Shown here: piece after piece, positions 44,336 to 55,098 of the stretch
Numbering within the stretch: the stretch's first letter is position 1
Layout: the number at the start of each line of letters is the position of its first letter
Assembly (NCBI GenBank): GCA_963716925.1
Contig: CAVQUX010000015.1
Coordinates: forward strand, 124,001 to 188,000
Origin: DAISKN01 sp963716925
GTDB lineage: Bacteria > Acidobacteriota > Vicinamibacteria > Marinacidobacterales > SMYC01
Reading direction: 5' to 3'
Length of the DNA: 64,000 nucleotides
Notes under the pieces: model-generated
What the model was told of the DNA's origin: nothing
Databases searched by the model: none
The model's input: the letters and a program-made list of their open reading frames with translations, nothing else
Position numbers and translations under genes: made by a program

Positions 44336-44364
44336 ATATTAAGAGATTGCTGTCGGAATGGCAA
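44336..44364 (-). promoter_or_regulatory. sigma-70 promoter of the MopE-type gene
   Basis: Minus strand TTGCCA (44359-44364), 17 bp spacer, TAATAT (44336-44341). Predicted start ~44329, giving a leader of ~157 nt. It sits in the most AT-rich stretch of the window. The 318 bp between the MopE-type start (44172) and the zinc-ribbon gene (44491) therefore holds leader and promoter; the remaining ~125 bp (44365-44490) show nothing else I can name. Confidence 0.7.
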
Positions 44365-44490
44365 TAGTAAAAATCATTATTCTTTTGTGAACGCAAGTGT
44401 AGACAGGAAGAAAACAGGAAGGGTGTCGAAGACTCGTCGACGCCAGGAGCTTCTGAGTGGAGTGGACTTGAGGCAGCGCGCGCGCCGGAC

Positions 44491-45219
44491 TCAGGTAGCC
44501 GCCGCCTGCTCTTTCTGCTGGAAATAGAGAATCCGCCGGCAGTTCTCGCAGTGGAAGATCTTCTCTCCCACGCGAAGCTCCTGGTAGACCTGCGGCCTCA
44601 GGCGCACCATGCATACCTGGCAGCGCTCGTCGATCGCTTCCGCCATCGCGACACCGCCTCGGGTCTTCGCGATCCGGCTGTAGTCCTCGAATAGATCCGA
44701 CGGGATTTCCTTCAGAATGCCGTCACGGCTTTCGCGTCTCGTCAGGAGCTCGCCCTCGAGCTTCACCCGCTCCGCTTCGAGCGTCCGCTCCATCGCCGAG
44801 ATCTCCGTCTGGCCCTTCTCGAGCTCTTTCTGGCGCGCTTTCTTCTTCTCCTCGAGCTCCTTGATGGCGTCGTATCCCTGAAGGATCCTGTCCTCGACCT
44901 CGCTCACCTCCGACGTCGCGGCCTCGATCTGCTTCTGCATCAGCCGATACTCGTCGTTGGTCTTCACGTTCATGAGCTGGTCGCGGAACTTCTTGACCTT
45001 CTCCTCGGTGGCGGCGAGGGCGCTCTCGTTGGCCCGATGCGCTTTCTGCGCCTCGGCGAGCGCCTTGGCGGCATCGTCCAGGTTCTTGCGCTCGGTCGCG
45101 ATCTCCTTCTCCAGGGCCTCGACCTCCTTCGGAATCGCGCGCAACCTCGTCTCGAGCGCGCGAATCTCGTCGTCGACCTTCTGCAGGTGGACCAGGCTCT
45201 CGATCTCAGGCGTCATCAT
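44491..45219 (-). CDS. coiled-coil C4-type zinc-ribbon protein
   Basis: 242 residues: a long antiparallel coiled coil (~5-190; heptads rich in Lys/Glu) followed by a zinc ribbon CQVCMVRLRP...CENC near 200-228. This is the conserved bacterial zinc-ribbon family often located near rnhA/dnaG-type genes, thought to bind nucleic acid or act as an adaptor; its role is not settled. It begins 26 bp after the terminator downstream of the tRNA. Confidence 0.9.
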   Translation of the reverse strand: MMTPEIESLVHLQKVDDEIRALETRLRAIPKEVEALEKEIATERKNLDDAAKALAEAQKAHRANESALAATEEKVKKFRDQLMNVKTNDEYRLMQKQIEAATSEVSEVEDRILQGYDAIKELEEKKKARQKELEKGQTEISAMERTLEAERVKLEGELLTRRESRDGILKEIPSDLFEDYSRIAKTRGGVAMAEAIDERCQVCMVRLRPQVYQELRVGEKIFHCENCRRILYFQQKEQAAAT

Positions 45220-45244
45220 TTATTGGAAACTCCCGCCGGAAGGC

Positions 45245-45270
45245 AAAAAAAAGGTGCCGCGGTGGGCACC
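45245..45270 (-). terminator. intrinsic terminator after the tRNA gene
   Basis: Minus strand GGTGCCC...GGCACC hairpin followed by eight T residues (complement of 45245-45252). It ends the rpoD-tRNA transcript just ahead of the zinc-ribbon gene. Confidence 0.85.
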
Positions 45271-45325
45271 CTGTTCGAAGCGCGCGCCCTCCGAGGCGCG
45301 CCCGCTCCCCTGATTCTCCTCTTTC

Positions 45326-45401
45326 TGGTGGGCCCACCAGGGTTCGAACCTGGGACCAACCGGTTATGAGCCGGTGGCTCTAACCGCTGAGCTATGGGCC
45401 C
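45326..45401 (-). tRNA. tRNA with CAU anticodon (elongator Met or Ile2)
   Basis: 76 nt including an encoded CCA. Acceptor GGGCCCA/TGGGCCC, D-arm with GCTC...GAGC, anticodon stem CCGGC/ACCGG-type around CTCATAA (anticodon CAT), T-arm CCAGG/CCTGG around TTCGAAC. It lacks the initiator features (the first pair is G-C and there is no GGG/CCC anticodon stem), so it is elongator tRNA-Met or the lysidine-modified tRNA-Ile2; the sequence alone does not settle which. Confidence 0.95.
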
Positions 45402-45412
45402 GAATGTTTTTC

Positions 45413-47140
<1,728 letters not shown>

Positions 47141-47153
47141 GCTGTGTCCTAAC

Positions 47154-48884
47154 CTATTTGAGCATTTCGATGCGCCGGGCGAGCGAGTTGAGCTCGGCGA
47201 GTTGGTTGTCGTTCGGGATCGGCGTCTCTCCGCGGAGACGCTTCAATTCGCGCTGCAGCCGCTCCCTGCGGAGCTGGTCGAAACAGTCTCGAGGATTCTG
47301 ACGGGGAGCGAGGGGAGAAGGCTCCATCAGAATCCGGGTCAGCTGGTTCCGGACGTCTTCCGACGAAAGCCGGTCGAAGAGACGTTCCGCGGAAAGCGTA
47401 CCCGATGCCACGAGCTCCTTCATCGCCCTCAAGATGGGCGCCGACCACAGGCCATCCAGATCCTCCTCCTCGATCTCCTCGAGGATTGAGGATTCCTCGG
47501 GACTCTTCATCAACCAGCGAATCAAATCCCGTTCCGCGGGCTTCAAGACAGACCTCTCCGCGGAAGGGAGTTGAAACCGGTGGGCCTGAATCTCGACGTG
47601 CCGCCGCAGCTCGTTCAGGACCGTCTGGTCCGTGATGCCGGCGTGCTCCGCGAGAGGGCCTATGTAGCCTACTCGCTCCACTCGGTTCGGAATCTTCCCG
47701 ATGACCGGCAAAACGTCGTTCAGGAACGCCGCCTTGCCCCTCGGGTCCCGCACATCGTAGCGCTTACCGGCTTCGGCGATCAAGAAGTCCACCAGGGACA
47801 AAGCTTTCGAAAGGAGCTCCCGGTAGGGCTCGGAGCCGCGCTTCAGCAGGAAACTATCCGGATCCTCCCCCTCGGGAAGCCGGAGCACGCGCACTTCGAA
47901 ACCTTCCTCGAGCAGCAGATCGATGCTTCTCCGGGCCGCCCGCTCGCCCGCGGCGTCGGGGTCGAAATTGACGACGACGCGCTCGGCGTAGCGGCGAAGG
48001 AGACGAGCGTGGCCCTTGGTGAGACTCGTACCGCAGCAGGCGACCGCCTGTGCGATTCCGGCCTGATAAGCCTGGAGGCAGTCGAGATAGCCCTCCATGA
48101 GGATCGCGAAGCCCTCCTTGCGGATGGCTTCCTTGGCCCGGTCGAATCCGTAGAGGACCGCGCTCTTGTTGTAGATGGGGCTTTCGGGAGAGTTCAGGTA
48201 CTTGGGCTCGCCGGGCCCGAGTATCCGGCCTCCGAAAGCGACGATCCGCCCGGATTCGCCGCGAATGGGGATCATGACCCGGCTCCGGAACCGATCGTAG
48301 AACCCCTTGCCGGTCTTGCGGGGAACCGCGAGTCCGGCGCGCTCCACCTGCTCCGGCTTCGCGCCCCGCCGGGCGAGGTGATCGAGAAGGCCGCTCCACT
48401 GGTCGGGAGCCCAGCCGAAGCCGTAGGTCTCGAGAGTCTCCGGAGTGAGGCCTCGCTTCTTCAGGTATTCGAGGGCCTTGGACCCCTCCTTCGAATCGAG
48501 GAGCTGGCTTCGAAAATACCTCGCGGCTTCGTCGTGAAGCTTCAGGAGGATCGTCCGTTCTTCGTCCTCGCGCCGCGAGGCTCCGGACGCGCGGGGCAGC
48601 TGAAGACCCGCCCTCGACGCGAGCTGCTCGATGGCCTCGACGAAGGAGAGCTTCTCGTAGAGCATCAGGAACTTGAAGGCGTCGCCCCCCTGGTGGCATC
48701 CGAAGCAGTGGAAGATCTGGCGCTCGGGGTTCACGTGGAACGAGGCGGTCTTCTCGCTGTGGAACGGACAGAGACCCTTGAAGCTCGCTCCCGTGGCCTT
48801 GAGGGGAACGTACTGGGAAATGACGCCGACGATGTCGGTCGAGCTCCGGACCAGGTCGATGAAGTCTTGTGGAATCGAGGGCAT
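47154..48884 (-). CDS. dnaG: DNA primase DnaG
   Basis: 576 residues from the ATG at 48884, which shares its first base with the mutS2 TGA; the frame is open to 49091 but that part is inside mutS2. N-terminal zinc finger CPFHSEKTASFHVNPERQIF...CFGCHQGG, TOPRIM catalytic core (FGGRILGPGEPKYLNSPESP, EGYLDCLQAY, FDPDAAGERAARRSI), and a C-terminal helicase-binding domain (~430-576). Makes RNA primers at the replication fork. Confidence 0.97.
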   Translation of the reverse strand: MPSIPQDFIDLVRSSTDIVGVISQYVPLKATGASFKGLCPFHSEKTASFHVNPERQIFHCFGCHQGGDAFKFLMLYEKLSFVEAIEQLASRAGLQLPRASGASRREDEERTILLKLHDEAARYFRSQLLDSKEGSKALEYLKKRGLTPETLETYGFGWAPDQWSGLLDHLARRGAKPEQVERAGLAVPRKTGKGFYDRFRSRVMIPIRGESGRIVAFGGRILGPGEPKYLNSPESPIYNKSAVLYGFDRAKEAIRKEGFAILMEGYLDCLQAYQAGIAQAVACCGTSLTKGHARLLRRYAERVVVNFDPDAAGERAARRSIDLLLEEGFEVRVLRLPEGEDPDSFLLKRGSEPYRELLSKALSLVDFLIAEAGKRYDVRDPRGKAAFLNDVLPVIGKIPNRVERVGYIGPLAEHAGITDQTVLNELRRHVEIQAHRFQLPSAERSVLKPAERDLIRWLMKSPEESSILEEIEEEDLDGLWSAPILRAMKELVASGTLSAERLFDRLSSEDVRNQLTRILMEPSPLAPRQNPRDCFDQLRRERLQRELKRLRGETPIPNDNQLAELNSLARRIEMLK

Positions 48885-51307
48885 CAGTCCTTCAGCTCCA
48901 CCACCGTGACCCCTCCACGGCTGTCGCTCTCGAGCTTTTCGACCCTCGGATGCGCCGAAAGCCATTCCCTCAACGCGCTCTTGAGGCGCCCGGTGCCGTG
49001 ACCGTGGATCAAACGCACGTGACGATACTCGCTCAGGAGCGCGTCGTCCAGAAATTTGTCCGCCTGGCTCAGGGCTTCCTCCACCGTGCATCCGATGAGG
49101 TTCAGCTCCTCCGGTGTCTGTTTTGGCTGGGGGAAGGTGGTCGCGCCTCTCGAGGCCTGCGCCGCTCTTGCCGGATGGACCGGGGCGACCGGAGGAAGCG
49201 CCTCCAGGCTCGAGACCGGAAGCTTGAGCTTCTTGTCCCGGACCGTCACCTCTGCTTCCTCGCCCGCGATCCGCTCGACGATTCCCTCCATCCCGAAGCT
49301 CGCCACCAGGACCCGGGATCCCGGACGGATGGCGTCGGAGCTCGCCGGAAAGGCATCCCTCGGGGTCTCGGCCTTCGCCCTTTCGAGAAGCGGCGCCGTC
49401 GAAGCTTCAATGCGATTCGAGAGCGTCTTCTCGAGCTCCGAAAGGAAGGCGCGATCCTCCTGCCGTGAGGCGCGAATCTCGGCGATGGCCCGCTTCGCCT
49501 CCGCCACGACGTCTTTGAGCTCGCGGCGGGTGGAATCGACTTCCTCTTCGAGGGAGGCCCGGAAAGCGGATAGACGCCGCCGTCGCTCCTGCGTCTCCTC
49601 CTCCTGAAGCGCTTCGAGCCGGCGCCGGCTCTCTTCCGCCACCTTTCGATCGTCCGCGAGACGGATCCGCTCCTGCTCGAGCTCGGCGCTCTCCGCCTCC
49701 AGCCGCGAAACCAGCTCTCCCACCTGCCGCTCGCGCTCGCTTTCGAGCGCCCGAGCCCTTTTCACGATGTTCCGCGGAAGGCCGAGGCGTTCCGCCATCT
49801 CGAACGCGAGACTTCTGCCCGCGGCTCCCTCCACGATCCGATAGGTGGGAGCGTAGGTCGCCGGATCGAACTCGAACGAGGCCGCGCCGATCCCCTCGTG
49901 CGTGAGGGCATAGGCTTTGAGGAGGCCGTGGTGAGTCGAAGCCAGCACCATCGCTCCCCGCTCGAGAAAATGCTCGACCAGCGCCGTACCGAGGGCCCCT
50001 CCTTCCGCGGGGTCGGTTCCCGTGCCCACCTCGTCGAGGATCAGAAGGGCCGGGAGCTCGAGCTCCCGCTCCATCGAAACGACTTTGGCGAGATGCGACG
50101 AGAAGGTGGAGAGCGAGGAGCCGATGGACTGGTCGTCGCCGATGTCGGCGAAGATCGAATGGAAGACGGGAAAAACGCTGGAGGAGCGCGCGGGCACGTG
50201 CAGCCCCGCCTGGGTCATCAGCGAAAGCAGCCCCGCGGTCTTGAGCGCGACCGTCTTTCCGCCGGTATTGGGGCCGGTGAACACCAGGCCTCGTTTGCCT
50301 TCGGCGAGCCCGAACGTGAGAGGCACCGCGGGGGCTTCGCGCGGAATGCCCGCGCGGGAGGCCACTTCGGGGATCAGAAGGGGATGGCGGGCATCGTAGA
50401 GCCGCAGCTCGCTCTTCTCGCTAAGGACCGGGGCTTCTCCGCGGCAGATCTCGGAAAGCCGCCCCTTGCCCTGCGCCAGATCGATCTCCGCCAGAACGGA
50501 AACCGCGGCGGCGACGTCCTCCCGCCGCGGCCGCACCCGCTCCGTGAGCTCCGCGAGGATCCTCCGAATCTCTTCGCGCTCGCGATCGCGAAGAACCGCC
50601 ATTTCGTTTCCGAGCTCCACCGCCGCCAGAGGCTCGACGAAGAGCGTCGCGCCGCTCGCGGAAGCGCCATGCACGATCCCGGGGAACTGCGATCGGCACT
50701 CCGCCTTGATGGGCACGACGGGGCGGTTGTTCCGGGTGGTGACCAGGCTCTCCTGCAGGAGCTTCTGGTGGTCGCGCGAGGCGAGCACCTGATCGAGGAG
50801 CTTTCCCAGTCTGGACTCGACCCTTCTCGTGCTCTCCCGGATCCGTTCGAGCTCTCTGCTGGCGTCATCGCGGACGGTCTCGGTCTCGGGATCGATGATT
50901 CTCCGGACGCTGGATTCGAGCTCCTCGAGGCGGGGAAGATCTGCGGCCCGCGACGCGAGAAGCGGCGCCTCGCTCTCGCGGGCAAGGAGCGCCCGCCGGG
51001 TTTCGTGGACGACGGCGCTCACCGTCGCGAGCCGGAGGAAGCTCTCGACGCCGAGGATTCTTCCTTCGATCCCGAGCTCCTGCAGATCGCTCTCGACGTC
51101 GGGGAGGCCTTCGAGCGCGAGCCGGGCGTTCTCTTGCTCGAGGCGCTTCGCCTCGCTCGTCTCGTCGAGGCGTCGGCGGACGTCCTCGATCTCGGAGGAG
51201 GGCTCGAGGGTCTCGGCGAGGAGGCGCCCCTTCGCGGTGGCGGTGAGCCCCGCGAGGACCGCGCGCACCCTGTCGAAGTCTAGCGTGAGGGAGGCACTGG
51301 TGTTCAT
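48884..51307 (-). CDS. mutS2: MutS2-family ATPase/endonuclease
   Basis: About 807 residues from the ATG at 51307 (frame open to 51361). MutS core with Walker A GPNTGGKTVALKTAGLL, LLILDEVGTGTDPAEGGAL, STHHGLLKAYA, then a long coiled coil and a C-terminal Smr nuclease domain (VRLIHGHGTGRLKSALREWL). MutS2 suppresses recombination or rescues collided ribosomes depending on species. Stop overlaps the dnaG start by one base, so primase translation is coupled to it. Confidence 0.95.
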   Translation of the reverse strand: MNTSASLTLDFDRVRAVLAGLTATAKGRLLAETLEPSSEIEDVRRRLDETSEAKRLEQENARLALEGLPDVESDLQELGIEGRILGVESFLRLATVSAVVHETRRALLARESEAPLLASRAADLPRLEELESSVRRIIDPETETVRDDASRELERIRESTRRVESRLGKLLDQVLASRDHQKLLQESLVTTRNNRPVVPIKAECRSQFPGIVHGASASGATLFVEPLAAVELGNEMAVLRDREREEIRRILAELTERVRPRREDVAAAVSVLAEIDLAQGKGRLSEICRGEAPVLSEKSELRLYDARHPLLIPEVASRAGIPREAPAVPLTFGLAEGKRGLVFTGPNTGGKTVALKTAGLLSLMTQAGLHVPARSSSVFPVFHSIFADIGDDQSIGSSLSTFSSHLAKVVSMERELELPALLILDEVGTGTDPAEGGALGTALVEHFLERGAMVLASTHHGLLKAYALTHEGIGAASFEFDPATYAPTYRIVEGAAGRSLAFEMAERLGLPRNIVKRARALESERERQVGELVSRLEAESAELEQERIRLADDRKVAEESRRRLEALQEEETQERRRRLSAFRASLEEEVDSTRRELKDVVAEAKRAIAEIRASRQEDRAFLSELEKTLSNRIEASTAPLLERAKAETPRDAFPASSDAIRPGSRVLVASFGMEGIVERIAGEEAEVTVRDKKLKLPVSSLEALPPVAPVHPARAAQASRGATTFPQPKQTPEELNLIGCTVEEALSQADKFLDDALLSEYRHVRLIHGHGTGRLKSALREWLSAHPRVEKLESDSRGGVTVVELKD

Positions 51308-51454
51308 CGACACGAGGCGGATTTCCTCGGGGTTCCGGGAGCGAGCCCCCGCGAGACCCACGGGAAATCGACCAACCAGCTATTTTAGCATGGGCGAGCC
51401 GCCTTCGCGGAGCTACGGCGGCCCCGGGCGGGGCCTGCGCGAACCCCGGTCCGC

Positions 51455-52213
51455 CTACGTGGGGCTGCGTCGCCCCTGGCAGAGCAGACCCGCGAGGTAC
51501 CCCCCGCCGAACCCGTTGTCGATATTGACGACCGCGACTCCGGGAGAGCAGCCGTTCAGCATCGCGAGCAGCGCCGAGAGGCCGGAGAAGCTCGCCCCGT
51601 AGCCGACGCTCGTGGGAACGGCTACGACGGGAGCCCGGGTGAGACCGGAGACGACGCTGGGAAGCGCTCCATCCATTCCCGCGACGACGACGAGAACGTC
51701 GGCGGAAGCGAGGATGTCGATATGCTCGAGAAGCCGATGGAGGCCCGCGACTCCCACGTCGTAGAGGCGGCCCACGGAAGCCCCCATGAGCTCCGCGGTG
51801 AGCGCGGCTTCCTCGGCGACGGGGATATCCGAAGTGCCGGCCGAGAGGACCGAAGCCTTCCCCACCCGTTCCGGACTTCCACGGCCCACGGTGATCGCGG
51901 ACGCCTCCCGGTGCCAGACTGCTTCCGGATGAGCCGCGGCGACGGCGCGATAGGCCTCCTCGTTGGTGCGGGTGACGAGAACGATCTGCCCGCTCGCCGC
52001 GAGGCGGTCGGCGATGGCGGCGATCTGCGCCGGTGTTTTTCCGGGGCCGAAGATCACTTCGGGGAAGCCGCGCCGGAGAGTGCGGTGGTGGTCGATCTTC
52101 GCAAAGCCGAGATCTTCGAACGCGAGAGTACGAAGCTTCTCCGCGGCCTTATCCGCAGTCATCTCTCCCTGCTCGACCGCTTTCAAGACCTTCCGGAGTC
52201 TTTCGGGATCCAT
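51455..52213 (-). CDS. larB: LarB-type AIR-carboxylase-like protein (nickel-pincer cofactor pathway)
   Basis: 252 residues: an N-terminal helical segment (RKVLKAVEQGEMTADKAAEK), FGPGKTPAQIAAI, then a PurE-like domain with VLSAGTSDIPVAEEAALTAE, GVAGLHRLL and VVAVPTSVGYGASFSGLSAL. LarB carboxylates and hydrolyses nicotinate adenine dinucleotide in making the nickel-pincer cofactor. larC, larE and larA are not in the window. The start lies 65 bp inside the end of the upstream GT-C gene, so the two are coupled. Confidence 0.92.
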   Translation of the reverse strand: MDPERLRKVLKAVEQGEMTADKAAEKLRTLAFEDLGFAKIDHHRTLRRGFPEVIFGPGKTPAQIAAIADRLAASGQIVLVTRTNEEAYRAVAAAHPEAVWHREASAITVGRGSPERVGKASVLSAGTSDIPVAEEAALTAELMGASVGRLYDVGVAGLHRLLEHIDILASADVLVVVAGMDGALPSVVSGLTRAPVVAVPTSVGYGASFSGLSALLAMLNGCSPGVAVVNIDNGFGGGYLAGLLCQGRRSPT

Positions 52214-53486
52214 CGAACGCCCACTTTAGCAGGTTTAGCCCGAGGAGCAGGAAGAACGGACCGTACTCCAGCAGTTTGATCCATGAAAGCTCCTGCCACG
52301 GCTCGCCCGGTGTCGCGAGGTAGGCGGCGTGATAGCTCAGGGCCACGCTCGCCTGGAGAAAGAGCCACGCGGGATGGGGAAAGACCGCGAGGAGCGGAGC
52401 TACCCAGAGGAGGTACCAGGGATGTACGGTGGGCGTCAGAAGGAGGATGGCGCCGAGAGTGAGGAAGAACGCGCGGACGGGAGGCGTTTTTCGGAAGAGG
52501 ACACCGAGAGCGAGGACGGCGAGAATCGCGGCGACGAGAATCTTGGCACGCGTAAGGGAGCCCGTGATCAGGAAGAGAACGTGGAACAGGCTGTCGTTGC
52601 CCCGCCAGCGGAGCGCGTACTCCGAAAGCCCGCGAAACGCGAGCTCGCCCGCCGACCGGTAAGGGAGGGCCGCGAGCGCCGTCAACAGCGGCACGACCCA
52701 GAAGGTCCGGAGCTTCACGAAGGGCGCGAAGAAGGGAAGGAGCGCGAACCCGGCGAGCTTCGCGAGGCCGGATGCGGTCGCGAGCCCGATCGATCCGAGA
52801 GAGCGGCCCCGCTCGAAAGCCCAGAGCCCCACCACCAGGAAGAAAACCGCGGCCACGTCGTTGTGCCCGCTCCCCGCGATCTCGACGATCGGAAGGGGAC
52901 TCCATGCGTAGATCAGCGCCCGCAGAGGGTGGAAGCCCAGAGCGGCCAGCAGACGGGTCAGGACGAGGATGAGAGCCAGGTCGAACAGGGTGTAAAACGC
53001 CTTCATCCAGAGGAGGCTCGAGGAGAAGGAAGTCGCCGCGTAGAACAGCATCTGCATGAACGGGGGGTAGAGCGTCGGGATATCTTTATTGTTGAGTCCC
53101 TCGTAGACTTCGGGGATCTCCTCCCGGAGCGGCGCGAGTTTCGGGTCGTCGGGGGGGTGGAGATACGGGTTGATTCCGGCGTGCTGCACTCGACCGTCCC
53201 AGACGTAGCGAAAGATGTCGTCGGAAAGGACGGGCTCGGTCACGAGGAAGATCGCGCGCAGGACGGCGGCGACCCCGACGACGAGCGCGGTATCGGAAGC
53301 GTGGGAGCTTTCGTTCCGGATCGCAATGAAGCTGGCGGCGAGCCAGGGGAGGGACATCGCCAGATAGAGCGCGAGGTAAAGGGGAAACGTCGAGTCCCGG
53401 TCTACATAGCACGCGGCGGCGATGGCGAGAATGGACTCGATCGCCGCCGCAGCCCAGAGCAGGCGCCGACCCGTTCGCGCGATCAT
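52149..53486 (-). CDS. GT-C (GT87-like) polyprenyl-phosphate-dependent mannosyltransferase-like protein
   Basis: 445 residues, about eleven membrane segments. First-loop motif EPVLSDDIFRYVWDGRVQHA with the acidic pair and the following GINPYLHPP are typical of the bacterial alpha-mannosyltransferase/DUF2029 group; YPPFMQMLFY and SGHNDVAAVFFLVVG also fit. Probably moves a sugar from a lipid carrier onto an envelope glycan. It is divergent from the GT2 gene (35 bp between starts) and overlaps larB, which has no obvious functional link. Confidence 0.8.
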   Translation of the reverse strand: MIARTGRRLLWAAAAIESILAIAAACYVDRDSTFPLYLALYLAMSLPWLAASFIAIRNESSHASDTALVVGVAAVLRAIFLVTEPVLSDDIFRYVWDGRVQHAGINPYLHPPDDPKLAPLREEIPEVYEGLNNKDIPTLYPPFMQMLFYAATSFSSSLLWMKAFYTLFDLALILVLTRLLAALGFHPLRALIYAWSPLPIVEIAGSGHNDVAAVFFLVVGLWAFERGRSLGSIGLATASGLAKLAGFALLPFFAPFVKLRTFWVVPLLTALAALPYRSAGELAFRGLSEYALRWRGNDSLFHVLFLITGSLTRAKILVAAILAVLALGVLFRKTPPVRAFFLTLGAILLLTPTVHPWYLLWVAPLLAVFPHPAWLFLQASVALSYHAAYLATPGEPWQELSWIKLLEYGPFFLLLGLNLLKWAFDGSRKTPEGLESGRAGRDDCG

Positions 53487-53521
53487 TTGGGCTTTGTCCT
53501 TCGGCAGTCTACGATAAGAGG

Positions 53522-55048
53522 ATGTTTTCGACCGGCTGGTCGAGCGACGTTCTGCTCGCTCTCTACTTCGCGGTTCTGACGACGCTCGCCATCTTCGGCG
53601 CCCATCGCTACCGGATGGTCTATCTGTACTTCCGGAATCGCCACCTCTGCCCCGGGCCTCCGGGCCGCTTCACGACGCTTCCGCGCGTGACCGTCCAGCT
53701 CCCCCTCTACAACGAGCTCTACGTGGTGGAGAGACTCATCGACTCGGTTTGCCGCCTCGACTACCCGGGAGAGCTTCTCGAGATTCAGGTCCTCGACGAT
53801 TCGACCGACGAGACCGGAGATCGCGCCCGGGCCCGGGTCGAGCACCATCGGGAGCGGGGCATCGACATCCACTACCTCCACCGGTCCAATCGGACGGGCT
53901 TCAAAGCCGGCGCCCTCGCCTCGGGGCTCGCTACCGCCCGGGGGGAGATCATCGCCATCTTCGACGCCGATTTCGTTCCCGAGTCCGACTTTCTCCTCCA
54001 GACGGTCCACTACTTCGTCGAGCGCGAAGTGGGGATGGTCCAGGCGCGGTGGGGCCACATCAACGATTCCTATTCGCTCCTGACCCGAATCCAGGCGGTA
54101 CTCCTCGACGCCCATTTCGTGCTGGAGCACGGCGGCCGGCACCGCGCCGGGGCGTTCTTCAATTTCAACGGCACCGCTGGGCTGTGGCGGCGCGAGGCGA
54201 TCGAGATCGCCGGAGGGTGGCAGCACGACACGTTGACCGAGGACATGGACCTCTCGTACCGCGCGCAGCTCGCGGGCTACCGGTTCGTGTTCCTCCCCGA
54301 CGTGGTCGCGCCCGCGGAGATCCCCGTCTCGATGGGCGCCTTCAAGAGCCAGCAGCATCGCTGGACCAAGGGCTCGATCCAGACGGCGAGAAAACTCCTG
54401 CCCCGGATCCTCGCGAGCCCCTTGAGCCTCCGCGTCAAGGTCGAGGCCCTCTTTCATTTGACGGCGAATCTCGCGTACCCGCTCATGGTGCTGCTCTCGG
54501 TCCTCATGTTTCCGAGCATGTTGATCCGCTTCGACATGGGATTCGCCGAGATGCTGCTCCTCGACGTGCCGCTGTTTCTCCTCGCGACCGCTTCCGTCAC
54601 CAGCTTCTATGTCGTCTCGCAGCGCGAGCTCTATCCCGACTGGCGTCAGCGTCTCAAAGTCCTTCCCATGCTTCTCGCGCTCGGGATCGGCATGTGCCTT
54701 TCGAACGCGCGCGCGGTCGTCGAGGCTCTGATGGGGAAAGAGTCGTCTTTCGTGAGGACGCCGAAGTACCGAATCGAGTCTTCCGCCGATGGCTGGAAGC
54801 AGAAGAAATACCGGGGGCTTCTAAGCCTCCTCCCCTGGCTCGAGCTCGCCTTCGGCCTCTATTTCACCGCGGCCGTCTCCTACGCCGCGACGCACGAGAT
54901 TCTCGGCTCGATTCCGTTTCTGGTCCTCTTCCAGGTGGGGTTTCTCTACACGGGGGTGCTCTCCCTCTGGGAATCGGTCGAGCTCAAGGCGCTTCGCGCC
55001 GCCTCTCCCGCGACGCCGGCGCTGCATCCCCCGCTCACGACGGGCTGA
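53522..55048 (+). CDS. processive GT2 family glycosyltransferase (cellulose-synthase-like)
   Basis: 508 residues. One N-terminal membrane segment (~8-28), a catalytic domain with VQLPLYNE, DDSTDET, DAD (148-150), TED (239-241) and QQHRW (277-281), then about four membrane segments. This D,D,D,QxxRW set marks processive inverting GT2 enzymes such as glucomannan or beta-glucan synthases. No BcsB, cyclic-di-GMP PilZ or secretion genes flank it. The product polysaccharide cannot be named from sequence. Confidence 0.92.
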   Translation: MFSTGWSSDVLLALYFAVLTTLAIFGAHRYRMVYLYFRNRHLCPGPPGRFTTLPRVTVQLPLYNELYVVERLIDSVCRLDYPGELLEIQVLDDSTDETGDRARARVEHHRERGIDIHYLHRSNRTGFKAGALASGLATARGEIIAIFDADFVPESDFLLQTVHYFVEREVGMVQARWGHINDSYSLLTRIQAVLLDAHFVLEHGGRHRAGAFFNFNGTAGLWRREAIEIAGGWQHDTLTEDMDLSYRAQLAGYRFVFLPDVVAPAEIPVSMGAFKSQQHRWTKGSIQTARKLLPRILASPLSLRVKVEALFHLTANLAYPLMVLLSVLMFPSMLIRFDMGFAEMLLLDVPLFLLATASVTSFYVVSQRELYPDWRQRLKVLPMLLALGIGMCLSNARAVVEALMGKESSFVRTPKYRIESSADGWKQKKYRGLLSLLPWLELAFGLYFTAAVSYAATHEILGSIPFLVLFQVGFLYTGVLSLWESVELKALRAASPATPALHPPLTTG

Positions 55049-55098
55049 GCCTTGGCTTCCGCCCGCGCGCCAGTGATAGACTCGTTCGCCGGAACGCC

